The notes beneath the pieces were generated by a model, which was given only the letters and a program-made list of their open reading frames with translations, ran no database searches and was not told where the DNA came from. A program made the translations under genes and the position numbers. From NCBI GenBank assembly GCA_009823505.1, contig VZQC01009973.1, positions 664,657 through 728,656 on the forward strand: a stretch of 64,000 bases of DNA, written 5' to 3'. Of the stretch, positions 32,644 through 42,861 are shown piece by piece. Position 1 is the first letter of the stretch. The number at the start of each line of letters is the position of its first letter. Source of the stretch: Rhizomys pruinosus (Eukaryota > Chordata > Mammalia > Rodentia > Spalacidae).

Positions 32644-33113
32644 ATTTATTGACTATCTCCTTCTACTACCCCATCTGTAATTATTCCGTCCACCAATCAG
32701 AATGTAGAAGAAAGATAGTCATTATAAATAACTCATCGACCTGTAGAGGACACCATGGAGGACCAGTTGCACAGAATAAACCGCTGGCATAACTTATATA
32801 CTGATATCTAACTTTCTGTCCTTCTTTGGTGTAAGAATGTGCTTCATATATATATATATATAGCAGATACTTGTGTTGTTCCCTTTTGAATGTGCAACTG
32901 AGATAAGTGTTAAGTGTTGTCATATTTAGGTTATTAGATACTGATGGACTTAGTGTTCCTCAAGGATATTACCACCTGCTCTAGGATATAATGTTTTGCT
33001 ATTGCACATGAGACACTTATAACATGTTAGGTTGAATTATGACCTTGCCATTGTTTGCAATTGACATTAAAGCATAACATAAGGAGAGGCTATTTATGGG
33101 GTGTCAAGTTGAC
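32644..33113 (+). other. ERVL 3' untranslated region
   Basis: Non-coding DNA between the end of pol and the purine tract. It holds a short (TA)n near 32847-32864. No env is present. Confidence 0.7.
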
Positions 33114-33125
33114 AAGGGGTGGACT
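33114..33125 (+). other. Polypurine tract of the ERVL provirus
   Basis: AAGGGGTGGACT immediately before the 3' LTR, preceded by GTGTCAAGTTGAC. A closely similar TCAAGTTGTCAAGGGGTC precedes the 3' LTR at 19034. Confidence 0.7.
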
Positions 33126-33595
33126 TATGATGGTTAATAATGGGTGTCAATTTGACTGGACTAAGGAACAAATAAGAGAAAATGATCTTTGGATTGGACC
33201 ACCTCAACCCGGATGTCCCACCCCAAATGTGGGCATTACCTTCTGCCGGCAGGCAGTATTATAGGCCATGGCAAAGGGAGCTGGTCCCTTTTTTCCTGCG
33301 GCTTGCCTGTCTCTCATTGGTGCTTTTATCTTGTTGTTGTGATCGACCCTACGGATCCCAGCATGTACTGAGACTGGCAGATCTCCTGGAATCCATTGGG
33401 CCTTCAGCACCAGATTGGGACTACTGAGACATCCAGTCTTGCGGACTGAGCAGTTCCTTGGATTCTCAGCCTCTCCAGTGTGGCACGTCTACTGTTGGAC
33501 TCCTTGAACTCTGTCACGTGAGCAATCAATAAATTGTATATAGCCATATATTCGTCCTGTTACTTCTGTTTCTTTAGAGAACCCTGACTAATGCA
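33126..33595 (+). promoter_or_regulatory. 3' LTR of the ERVL provirus
   Basis: 470 bp, collinear with the 5' LTR. It starts TATGATGG (canonical TG mutated to TA) and ends TAATGCA, with AATAAA at 33528-33533. Confidence 0.92.
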
Positions 33596-33600
33596 CTAAA

Positions 33601-34055
33601 TATTCCCACTTTTTTAAAGTACTATTTAAAGTACCATGCTCTTATTCCATGGTTGCTTGTACTCTGGAATTATAAGGTAAACCTGTCTTAGGTACTATGC
33701 AAAAATAAGCCAAAAATATTGCAAGCAGAGAGCATGATAAGCATGTACTTTATCAGTTTTAGTATTTCTTGGTAAATCTAAAATACCAAATGCATGTAAC
33801 AAATTATGGATTACATGTATTAATATTATTGTTTTTATTATCATCATTATTTTGAAAGTGTTCTGGTCCAGGAGGCTGAAAAGTAAGTATTGACAGCAAC
33901 ACGAACATATTTAAGACATTTAAATTCAAGAATAATAGTCACACCTACTTCTCATAATATTTGAAGAGGACCACTTTGCAGATTAACACCTAGAGATAAA
34001 GAGGAAGAAGTATATTTAGAACTTTGCTCATAATCAAAGACAATTTCCTATACTA
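33601..34055. other. Unrecognised AT-rich DNA
   Basis: Flanks the provirus. No integrase or other ERV motif was readable on the minus strand. Confidence 0.5.
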
Positions 34056-34068
34056 GAAATAGTGGAGT

Positions 34069-34294
34069 GGGCTGGAGAGATAGCCCAGTGGTTAAGAGCA
34101 CAAACTGCTCTTGCAGAGGACCCGGGTTCGATCCCCAGCACCCACATGACGACTAAGAACTGTCCTTAACTCCAGTTCGAGGGGAATCTGAAACCCTCTT
34201 CTGGCATCCACAGCATTGTATGACACGGGTGCACATACCTACATGCAGACAGTACATTCATACATATACAAAAATAAATAAAATAATAAAATAT
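34069..34294 (+). mobile_element. B2 SINE with target duplication
   Basis: GGGCTGGAGAGATAGCCCAG head and box B GGGTTCGATCCCC, with an A-rich end. It is flanked by GAAATAGTGGAGT (34056-34068) and GAAATAATGGAGT (34295-34307). It is inserted beside an ERV pol remnant. The intact box B suggests a relatively young copy. Confidence 0.95.
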
Positions 34295-34309
34295 GAAATA
34301 ATGGAGTAT

Positions 34310-35420
34310 GGAGACACCTCTATAACAATGCAGTGAGCACATGGGACACAGAATGTCATTGATGGGCTTCAGAGGGACCTTGGCAGCTGCCACCAAAGAA
34401 TTAGCATGTTGTTTTCTTGTAGACAATGGCCCCGGTAAAGGTGAATATGTTTAGATGTGTGTGAAATAATATTACATTTTGAACCTGTAAAAAGACCTAA
34501 AATATCTCTTTAGTGTCATGAAGTACAATAGTTAATGTTTTCAGTAATGAAATCAAATGAGCAGCATAGATTGTGTCACAAATGGTGTTAACAGGATTAT
34601 AAATGTCCCTGAGTACAAGACTTACGGCATATAGTTTATTTTGTTGAATAAAATTAAATGAGCTAGCAAGAAATGTATAAATGGGCCCTGTATAGGCAAT
34701 CTTTGTAGGTGAGACATCAGTAAAATATGTAGGTCTAGAATGTACTGGTACAGGTGACTCATGACAGTTATTGCGAACTTTGATATTTTCTGTATTATCT
34801 TGAGACATGGTTAACTTTGGAGGGCAAGGAGAAAAATACTGTTCTGTTAAATCCCTTTGATTATGTTAGTATAGGCCTCCATGTGTGGTTATTAAACAGC
34901 CTAGAAATTTAGTAATAGTAGTCTGAAACTTTGAATTACTGTGTAATCTGTAAAGCTTTAATAAAAACCTTTAAGCTAGTCTTCATTTGTTAACAAAAAG
35001 TAATTCAAATACAGGTGTGACTGAACTTTGACCTTAAAAATAATGTTCCTGGAGTCATGGGTGGATGAAGCCAAATATATTTGATCTGTCCATGGAACAA
35101 CACTCTGTAGATTCCTAATCTTTATGGTTTGACTATTAATGCACTTTAGATTTCCGGCTCTCCTGTTGCATTGGGGAGCTCTTTACCTAGAGTTAAGAGG
35201 CAGTTAATGTCTTCTTGTGTCCTGGTTCTATGATGCTTGGGGTTTATCTAGAAATAGCATTTCAGATGTTTTACTTTGGAATGAGAAATTCACGGATCAT
35301 ATCTGTGTGTGTCCAGTTGTGGAACTCTGTATTATTCTCATCTGGTGCAAAAGAAGCTAGTTTTCTGAGTGGTGTCTGGGATGGCTGTCTGTCTACTTCT
35401 TTGTAGTTAGTAAAATATTA
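34310..35420 (-). pseudogene. ERV class II-like pol remnant (RNase H region)
   Basis: The minus-strand frame at 34497-34808 reads as retroviral RNase H. It has RPTYFTDVSP (first catalytic Asp present), QQNKLYAVSLVL (Lys where a Glu is expected) and NTICDTIYAAHL (Asp present). Further left at about 34330-34430, PGPLSTRKQHANSLVAAAK is the usual end of RNase H and start of integrase. To the right, connection-like pieces (WTDQIYLAS near 35080) are readable. Many stops are present. It is unrelated to the ERVL pol of this window, which has its own RNase H. Confidence 0.65.
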
Positions 35421-35529
35421 CATTAGCCTAGGGATGGGTCAACCCGAGATTATCATATTAGTGTAACAATCTATTGAGAAATTATACATTAAATGCATCT
35501 ACATGAATCCATATGCAAAGATGAAAGCT

Positions 35530-35990
35530 GCATAAAAAGAAACAGTACCAGATAGGAGAAATTTTCCTTTGACTTCTTAGCCAGGGTAGTCCAAAAGACT
35601 CCCCAAATTACACAGTCTATTGCCACATCCCTTAATTGCCTCCCAGAACCTGAAAGTAAGACCATATTGCTGAAGACAGGACATACCTCAGAGACTGGAT
35701 CTTGAACAATGGAGGTGGATCTGAGCTGGTAGCCACCTCCTTAAAAGGCTAGGTCTCATAGTTTTAAAAAGCACTATGCAAACTGTTAAGGGAGAATATC
35801 AATCAAGGTCCAACATCAGCCTGAACACCAAATAGCCAGCACAACATCACTGCATTTTTATATTGAGGAAATCAATGGCTAACTAATTAGACTAAAAGCC
35901 TATTTAGTGGAAGGAAACTCATGCGTGGTATTGTAAACATAGCCAGATGTACACAACTGGAAAGGTCATAGATCTTAGAGATGTGTATAT
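35530..35990. repeat. Unassigned interspersed repeat X, copy 2
   Basis: Same family and orientation as 21330-21830. It contains CTTAATTGCCTCCCAGAACC, GCAAACTGTTAAGGGAGAA and CTAATTAGACTAAAAG. It lies immediately beyond the pol remnant. Confidence 0.6.
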
Positions 35991-36424
35991 ATTCTAATGT
36001 TTCTCAAAACATCCATTGTTCACTAATCCTGTGTCATTTGTTTAAATATTTTTATTTTGTTTCTTCTACTATGGAAACTTCCAAGCATATATATCTTTAT
36101 TCATAAGTCTTTTTCTAACTAAAATATTTCCATTTCTAAATCCTTTAACCCCTTCTTCCATCTTTAAACATGAGATATAATAACATTTATGAATATGTTT
36201 TTCACCTGTTTTGATAATTCAATTTGGGGCAGTACTAAATAATTAATGTTTCCCCGTTTTAGATTTTGCCAGTATCTATGATTTAAGTGTCAAATTTTAT
36301 TAAAGGTATATACCTTTAGCTTTTACTTAATGATTTTTAAAGAAACCTAATATTTAAGATAGTATAAAGACAGTCCATTATTAGTAAGTTTATTATTTTT
36401 CAAATTAAGTCATTTTACTTTTGT
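35991..36424. other. AT-rich DNA, nothing recognised
   Basis: No element or coding signal supported. Confidence 0.5.
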
Positions 36425-36648
36425 TTGTTTAATTTTATTTATTTTGTATGTGTATGAATGTACTGTCTGCATGTAGGTTTGTGCACCCGTGTCGTGCAAT
36501 GCCACAGAGGTCAGAAGAGGGCATCGGACTCCCCTGGAACTGGAGTTAAAGACGATTCTCAGCTGCCATGTTGGTGCTAGGGATCAAACCCGGGTCCTCT
36601 GTAAGAGCAGTCAGTGCTCTTAACTGCTAGACCATCTCTCCAGTCCCA
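36425..36648 (-). mobile_element. B2 SINE, minus strand
   Basis: Reverse-complement B2: TGTATGTGTATGAATGTACTG tail side, body with CCCTGGAACTGGAG, box B GGGATCAAACCC and head CCATCTCTCCAGTCCC. Confidence 0.93.
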
Positions 36649-37159
36649 ACTCGTTTTATTTAAAAGCTTTTTAAAAACAGGAGAAAAGTGTGAACTGTTC
36701 TCTTTTTTTTTCCTCTTTAGCTATTTAAAAATTTTATAAGATAATTATACATAGATCTGAACAAAATTGTCATAGCCAGTTTTGTTGAAACTAAATCAAA
36801 ATGACAAGATTTTTAAAATGTGAGTTGCTGATTAAGAATTAAATTAGCAAACGCAAGTATTATAAATTACACATGAAATTTAATATTTAGTTTTAAGGTT
36901 TATTTATAACTAAGGAAAAGTTTAGAGTCTAAATTTATTTTACACTTTTGTATCCCAGTCTCAAACATTAGGAAATAACCTGATCCAGGCTGAGATTATT
37001 TAAATAAATTTTATCAATTTACATTGAACAATCCAATGGAAAAGAAGAATTTATATTTTTAAGTTTTATATTTGCACTATACATGACTTTTTAAATGTAT
37101 TCATTTGTTTATTTAGTTTTTCAGGTGTTGGGGATTTAACTGAAAAATGTGACTGCTAA
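36649..37159. other. AT-rich DNA, nothing recognised
   Basis: No element or coding signal supported. Confidence 0.5.
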
Positions 37160-37173
37160 GAAAATGATCTTCT

Positions 37174-38441
37174 CCAGTATTGGCACGAAAACAGAACTGT
37201 TGACCAATGGAACAGAACCAAATATCCAAACCTGAGCACATAAAATTTCAGCCATCTCATGTTTGACAAGGGGGCCAAGAAGACACAATGGAGAAAAGAC
37301 AGCATCTTCAGCAAGTGGTTTTGGCAAAACTGGATCACCACATGTAGAAGAATGAAATTAAACCCCTACATCTCACCCTGAACAAAAGTCAGCTCCAGAT
37401 CGATCAAAGACCTCAACGTGAATCCCCAAACTCTGAAGGCAATAGAAGAAAAAGTTGGCAGCAGACTACAAGTGTAGGAAAATACTTCCTAAATCAGACA
37501 GCAGCTGCAGAAGAGTTAAGGTCTACAATTGACAAATGGGACCTCATTAAACTCAAAAGCTTCTGTACATCAAAAGAAACAGTCAAGGAAGTGAATCTCA
37601 TAGAATGGGATGGAATCTTCACCACAGAAACATCTGACAAAGCATTGATTGCCAGAATATATATATATATATATACTACTCAAAAAACAAGGAAGAAAAA
37701 AACAAAAACAAACAACAACAACAACAAAAAACAAATGGCCCACTCAATAGATGGAGCAAAGAGCTGAACAGAGGCTTCACAAGTGAGGAATTAGAGATGG
37801 CTGAGAAACAGCTTAAGAAGTGTTCAACATCACTAATCATTAAAGAAATGCAAATGAAAACCACTTTAAGATATCATCTTACTCCAATAAGAATGGCTAG
37901 GATCAAGAAAACAAATGATACCAAGTGCTGGAGAGGTTGTGGGGAAAGGGGAACACTCATACACTGCTGATAGGAATGTAAACTCGTGCAGCCACTATGG
38001 AAAGCAGTGTGGAGAACCCTTGGAAAACTTGGAATGAACTTGACACCCGACCCAGCCATACCACTCCTTGGCATGTACCCTCAAGATTCACCCCCCACAG
38101 AGATACATGCGCAGCCATGTTTATTTCATCTCTCTCCACAGTAGCATTTAGCTGGAAGCAACCCAAATGCCCCTCAAATGATGAGTGGATAGAGAAAATG
38201 TGGCACATCTACACAATGGAGTTATATGCAGCAGTAAAGAAATATGACATCATGAGCTTTGCAGGGAAATGGCTGGAGCTAGAGGACATCACGCTGAGTG
38301 AAGAAACACAGTCTAAGAAAAACAAACGACGAAGGGTATCCCTCACCTGTGGATGCTAGTGCCAATTACCTAGTTGTAAGTATTTCTTGTCCATGGCCCC
38401 TTGAGCTTTTGTCCAAAGCAGTTGGGAGTGATGTATATTGG

Positions 38442-38476
<35 letters not shown>

Positions 38477-38693
38477 GCAACAACAACAACAGAAAGGACT
38501 GCATCAAAGAACTGACTGAAAAGTGAACTTCTGCTCAAAACAGTCAACTTACACATGGAGAATATTGAGAAAGACTGAGAAATAGATGAAAAGCATGTTT
38601 GGCAGAATGCATGAGCTCTGGTGGGGAGGGGGATAGGGTGGAGGACATGGTTCTAGATTTGACAAAAACTATATAAATAAATTTAAAAAAAAT
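37174..38693 (+). mobile_element. L1 LINE copy D, 5'-truncated, with 14-bp target duplication
   Basis: ORF2 C-terminal region, 3' UTR and A-rich tail, flanked by GAAAATGATCTTCT (37160-37173) and GAAAGTGATCTTCT (38694-38707). The last readable ORF2 part is at 37997-38359 (HIYTMELYAAVKKYDIMSFA). The 3' UTR includes an (AAC)n array and the G-rich tail (GGTGGGGAGGGGGATAGGG), then an A-rich end. This is a classical target-primed insertion. Confidence 0.93.
38443..38492 (+). repeat. (AAC)n microsatellite in the L1 3' UTR
   Basis: About sixteen AAC units with one CAG-type interruption. It lies within L1 copy D. Confidence 0.95.
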
Positions 38694-38752
38694 GAAAGTG
38701 ATCTTCTTTTCAGTTATGCAACCAGACCATTATGCCAATCATAGTTTTTACA

Positions 38753-38933
38753 TAAAATATTTTATATATTCCGTTTTATGTGTATGAGTGTGCACTCAGG
38801 CCATGCAATACTGGAGAAGGTCAGAAGAAGGTGACAGACCCCCTGGTTCTGTAGTAACTGACAAGTATTGGCCACCATGTGGGTGCTAGAATTCGAACCC
38901 TGTTCTTCTAGGAGAGCAGTCAATGCTCTTTTT
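38753..38933 (-). mobile_element. B2 SINE, minus strand, head cut off
   Basis: B2 body and box B (GAATTCGAACCC) are present, but the terminal ~25 bp of the head (the CCATCTCTCCAGCCC part) is missing where the L1 copy E tail starts. Confidence 0.85.
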
Positions 38934-41900
38934 TTGTATAAAATTTTTATTAATGTTTTATGTATTTCATACATCATTTTTCATTTCTGTTCAGGCGTAT
39001 TCCCCTATCCCTTCCCCCCACCCTACCCGAAACCATCCCAAATCATGTACTCTATCAGAACTGTCCTGCCTATTTCTCTCAGTCTTTTTTTATGCTTAGG
39101 AATTCACATTTGCCTCCATTAATTGCATGTTATTCTAAAATATGGATACATACTGTCCACCCATATACCGTAATTACAGAGTTTGAAAATAATTGGTGGG
39201 TGGATTCAAGAGCCCATTGAGGGATTCACATTATGACAACATATTTGCTTTCAGATAAACCAAAAATATAATCATATTGTCAATCAGCTTGTCTTTCATC
39301 TGGGGGATTTGGTATTATCATCCAGAAATGAGGGAAACCATTCTCCATTTGTCTTTCTGGGACTGTGTCACCTCACTCAGCATATTGAGTTCGATCTCCA
39401 TTCATTTACCTGCACAGTTCAAAATGTCATCATTCTTTACCTCTGAATAGTACTGCATTGTGTAGATGCACCACATTTTTGTCATCCACTCATCTGTTGA
39501 GGAGCATATGGTTTGGTTCCAGCTCTTGGCTATTGTGAAGAGAGTTTCAATAAAAATGGATGTGCATATATCTTTGTGGTAGGATGAGTCTTTGGGGTAT
39601 ATACCCAAGAGTGGTATGATTGGGTCAGATCGTAAGCTCATTCCGAGTCTTTTAAGTGTTCTCCACACTGATTTTCATAGTGTTTGTACAAGTTTACATT
39701 CCCACCAGTAGTGGATGAGTGTTCCCCTTTTCCCACAACCTCTCCATCATCTATTGTCTTTTATTTTCTTGATCTTGGGTAGCCGTACTGGAGTGAGATG
39801 ATACCTGAGAGTGGTTTTAATTTGCATTTCCTTAATTATTAATGATGATGACCACTTTTTAAGATGTTTCTTAGCCATCGTTAATTCCTCACTGGTGAAG
39901 ACTCTGTTCAGCTCTTTGCTCCATCTTTTCAGTAGGTCATTTGTCTTCTTCTTTGTTTTTTGAGTAGTTTATATATTCTTGACATTAATGCTCTGACAGA
40001 TGTGTCACTGGTAAAGACTTCTTCCCACTCTTTGTTTTTTTTTCTTCACTTCCTTGATTGTTTCTTTTGCTGTATGGAAGCTTTTGAGTTTTATGAGGTC
40101 CCACTTGTCATCTTTTGACCTTACTTCCCATGCAGCCGCTGTCTGGTTTAGAAAGTCTCCTACACGTATGTCTTGTAGGCTGTTGCCAAATTTTTCTTTT
40201 ATCACCTTCAGGGTTTCAGGCTTCACATTGAGATCCTTAATCCACTTGAAGTTGCTCCTTGTACAGTGTGAGAGGTAGGGATTTAATTTTGTTCTTCTAC
40301 AAATGGTGATCCAATTTTGCCAACACCATTTGTTGAAGATGCTATCTTTCCTCCATTGAGTTTTTGGCCCCTTTGTCAAATATTAGGCGGCTGAAGATAT
40401 AGGAGCTCAAGTTTGGATCTTCAATTTTGTTCCACTGGTCAATGATTTTTTGTTTGTTTGTTTGTTTGTTTGTTTGTTTTTACCAGTACCAGGATGTCTT
40501 TATGACTATAGCCCTGTAATATAGCTTGACGTCTGGTAATGTAACCCCCCAGTATTGCACTTTTTGCTCAGGGTTTCTGTGAAAAAGATCATGGGGGTTT
40601 TGATTGGGATTGGATTGAATGTGTATATTAATTTGGTTAGAATGGACATCTTTACTATATTAATTTTGCCAATCCACAAGCATGGGAGGTCTTTCCATCT
40701 TTTGATGTCATTTTCAACCTCCTTCTTCAGGGTTTTAAATTTTTTGTTGTAGAGCTCTTTGGTATCTTTGGTTAGGTTTATTCCTAGGTATTTTTTTAGG
40801 CTATTGTGATTTGGAAGGTCTCCTTGTATTCCTTCTCCAGTTGCTTATTGTTGGTGTAAAGGAAGGCTACTGATTTTTCTAGGATTATTTTGTATCCCGC
40901 CACTTGACTGAAACTTTTGATAGTTTCTAAGAGTTTTCTCGTGGAGTTTTTAACATCCCTTAAGTAAACTATCATATCTTCTGCAAAAAGGGATAGTTTT
41001 ACTTCCTCTTTTCCGAATAGTGCTCCTTTAATTTCACTTACTTGCCTTATTGCCCTAGTGAGCATTTCAAGCACTGAAATGAAGAGGAGTGGCAATAGGG
41101 GACAGCCTTGTCATGTTCCTGCCTTTAAGGGGAATGCTTTCAACATTTCTGCATTTAGGATGATGTTGTCTGTGGGTTTCTGGTATATGGCTTTGATTAC
41201 ATTGAGGGATCATCCGTCCAGTCCAAGTTCCTCTAAGATTTTAAGCATGAATGGATGCTTGATATTGTCAAAAGCTTTTTCTGCATCAATTGAGATGATT
41301 GTTTTTTTTTTTTTGACTTTAAGTCCATTTATGTGTTTTATGATACTTATTGATTTACGTATGTTGAAACATCGCTGCATCTCTGGTATGAATCCAACCT
41401 GGTCATGATGGATGCTTTTTGGTGTGGGTCTGTATGCGATTTGTAATTATTTTGTCAAGAATTTTTGCATCTCTGATCAATGGTATGGGACTATAGTTTT
41501 CTTTCTTGTTTGTGTCTTTGCCTGGTTTTGCTATTAGGGTGATGCTGGCTTCGTAGAAGGAATTTGGGATATTTCCTTCTGTCTGTATCTTTCTGAAAAG
41601 TTTGAGGATTAATGGTTGTAAGACCTCTTTAAATGTTTTTAAAAAATTCTGCTGTGAAGCCATCTGGGCCTGAGCTATTTTTAGTTGTGAGGCTTTATAT
41701 TGCAACTTCAATTTCCTCAAGTGTTATTGATCTATTTAAGCTGTCAATCTCTTCTTGGTTAAGTTTTGGAGAATCCCAGAATTTCAGATACTCATCCGTT
41801 TCTCTTAGGTTTTCAAATTTAGTAGAGTAGAGGTTTTTGAAGTATCCTCCTATGATTGTCTGCATTTATCTTTATCTGTTGTGATGTTTCCCCTTTCATC

Positions 41901-42239
41901 ACAAATGCTATTGATTTGGAGTTGCTCTTTCTTTCTTTTGGTTAACTGGGCTAGAAGTCTGTCTATTTTGTTTAGGTTTTCAAAGAACCAGCTTTTAGAT
42001 TCATTGATTTTTTTTTTTTTTTTGGTATGGTTTTTCTTTGTTTCTATTTCCTGGATGTACTTACTCTGAATTTTTGTTATTTATTCTTGACTGCTGCATT
42101 TAGCGTTCATCTATTGTTGCCTCTCAAATTCTTTTAGCTACATTGTTAGATCATTCACTTCTGCTCTTTCAGTTTTTTTTTAAATGTGGGCACGTAGGGC
42201 TAAAAATTTCCCTCTTAAAACTGATTTAAATGTTGGCCC

Positions 42240-42243
<4 letters not shown>

Positions 42244-42295
<52 letters not shown>

Positions 42296-42304
42296 TGTGT
42301 GTGT
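42244..42304. repeat. Poly(T) run followed by (TG)n inside L1
   Basis: 39 T followed by about 11 TG units, at a spot where L1 copy C (13060-13085) has only short T and TGTTG motifs. This is a local expansion after insertion. Confidence 0.95.
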
Positions 42305-42861
42305 TGTATTTTCATTTTCGTTTAGTTCCAGGAATCCTTTTATTTTATTCTTTATTTCTTCTCTGACCCACTCATGGTTCTGTATTGTGTTTTTTAGTCT
42401 CCATGTGTTCTCATAGTTAGTAGGGTTACCCTGGTGTTAATATTTAGCTTTATTGCACTGTGGTTAGATAGAATGCATGGAACAATTTCAATCCTTTTGT
42501 ATTTGTTGAGGTTTCTTTTGTGTCACAGTATGTGCTAAATTTTGGAGAATTTTCCATGGGGTGCTGAGTAGAAAGTTTATTATCTGGTGTTTGGATGGAA
42601 TATTCTGTAGATATCTGTGAGGTCCATTTGGTGTATTGTGTTGTTCAGTTCTGATGTCTCTTTGTTTATTTTTTGTCCAGTTGACCTATCCAGGAAGCTC
42701 AGTGGGGTATTGAATTCTCCATTTTAGCTTACTGGGATTAATCTGGTCTTAATGTCCTGAAGGATTGTGTTTATAGTTTGGTGCACGAGAGTTTGGTGCA
42801 TAAATATTTAACATTGTGATATCTTCGTGGTTAATTGTTCCATTGATAAGGATATAATGTC

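Larger units (their letters stand above)
24826..33595 (+). mobile_element. ERVL (class III) provirus, complete but defective
   Basis: LTRs at 24826-25296 and 33126-33595 are flanked by a perfect 5-bp duplication CTAAA (24821-24825 and 33596-33600). Order inside: leucine-type primer site, gag, DTG protease, reverse transcriptase, RNase H, integrase, dUTPase, purine tract. There is no env, and dUTPase sits after integrase, the defining ERVL plan. The LTRs differ at about 40 of 470 positions by eye (~9%). Coding is dead through stop codons, at least two frameshifts, and a minus-strand LTR element inserted at 30379-32475. Without that insert the provirus is about 6.7 kb. Confidence 0.95.

Noticed and set aside
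38443..38492. Trinucleotide repeat encoding poly-Gln/poly-Asn protein
   Set aside because: It lies in the L1 3' UTR; the surrounding frame is not a gene.
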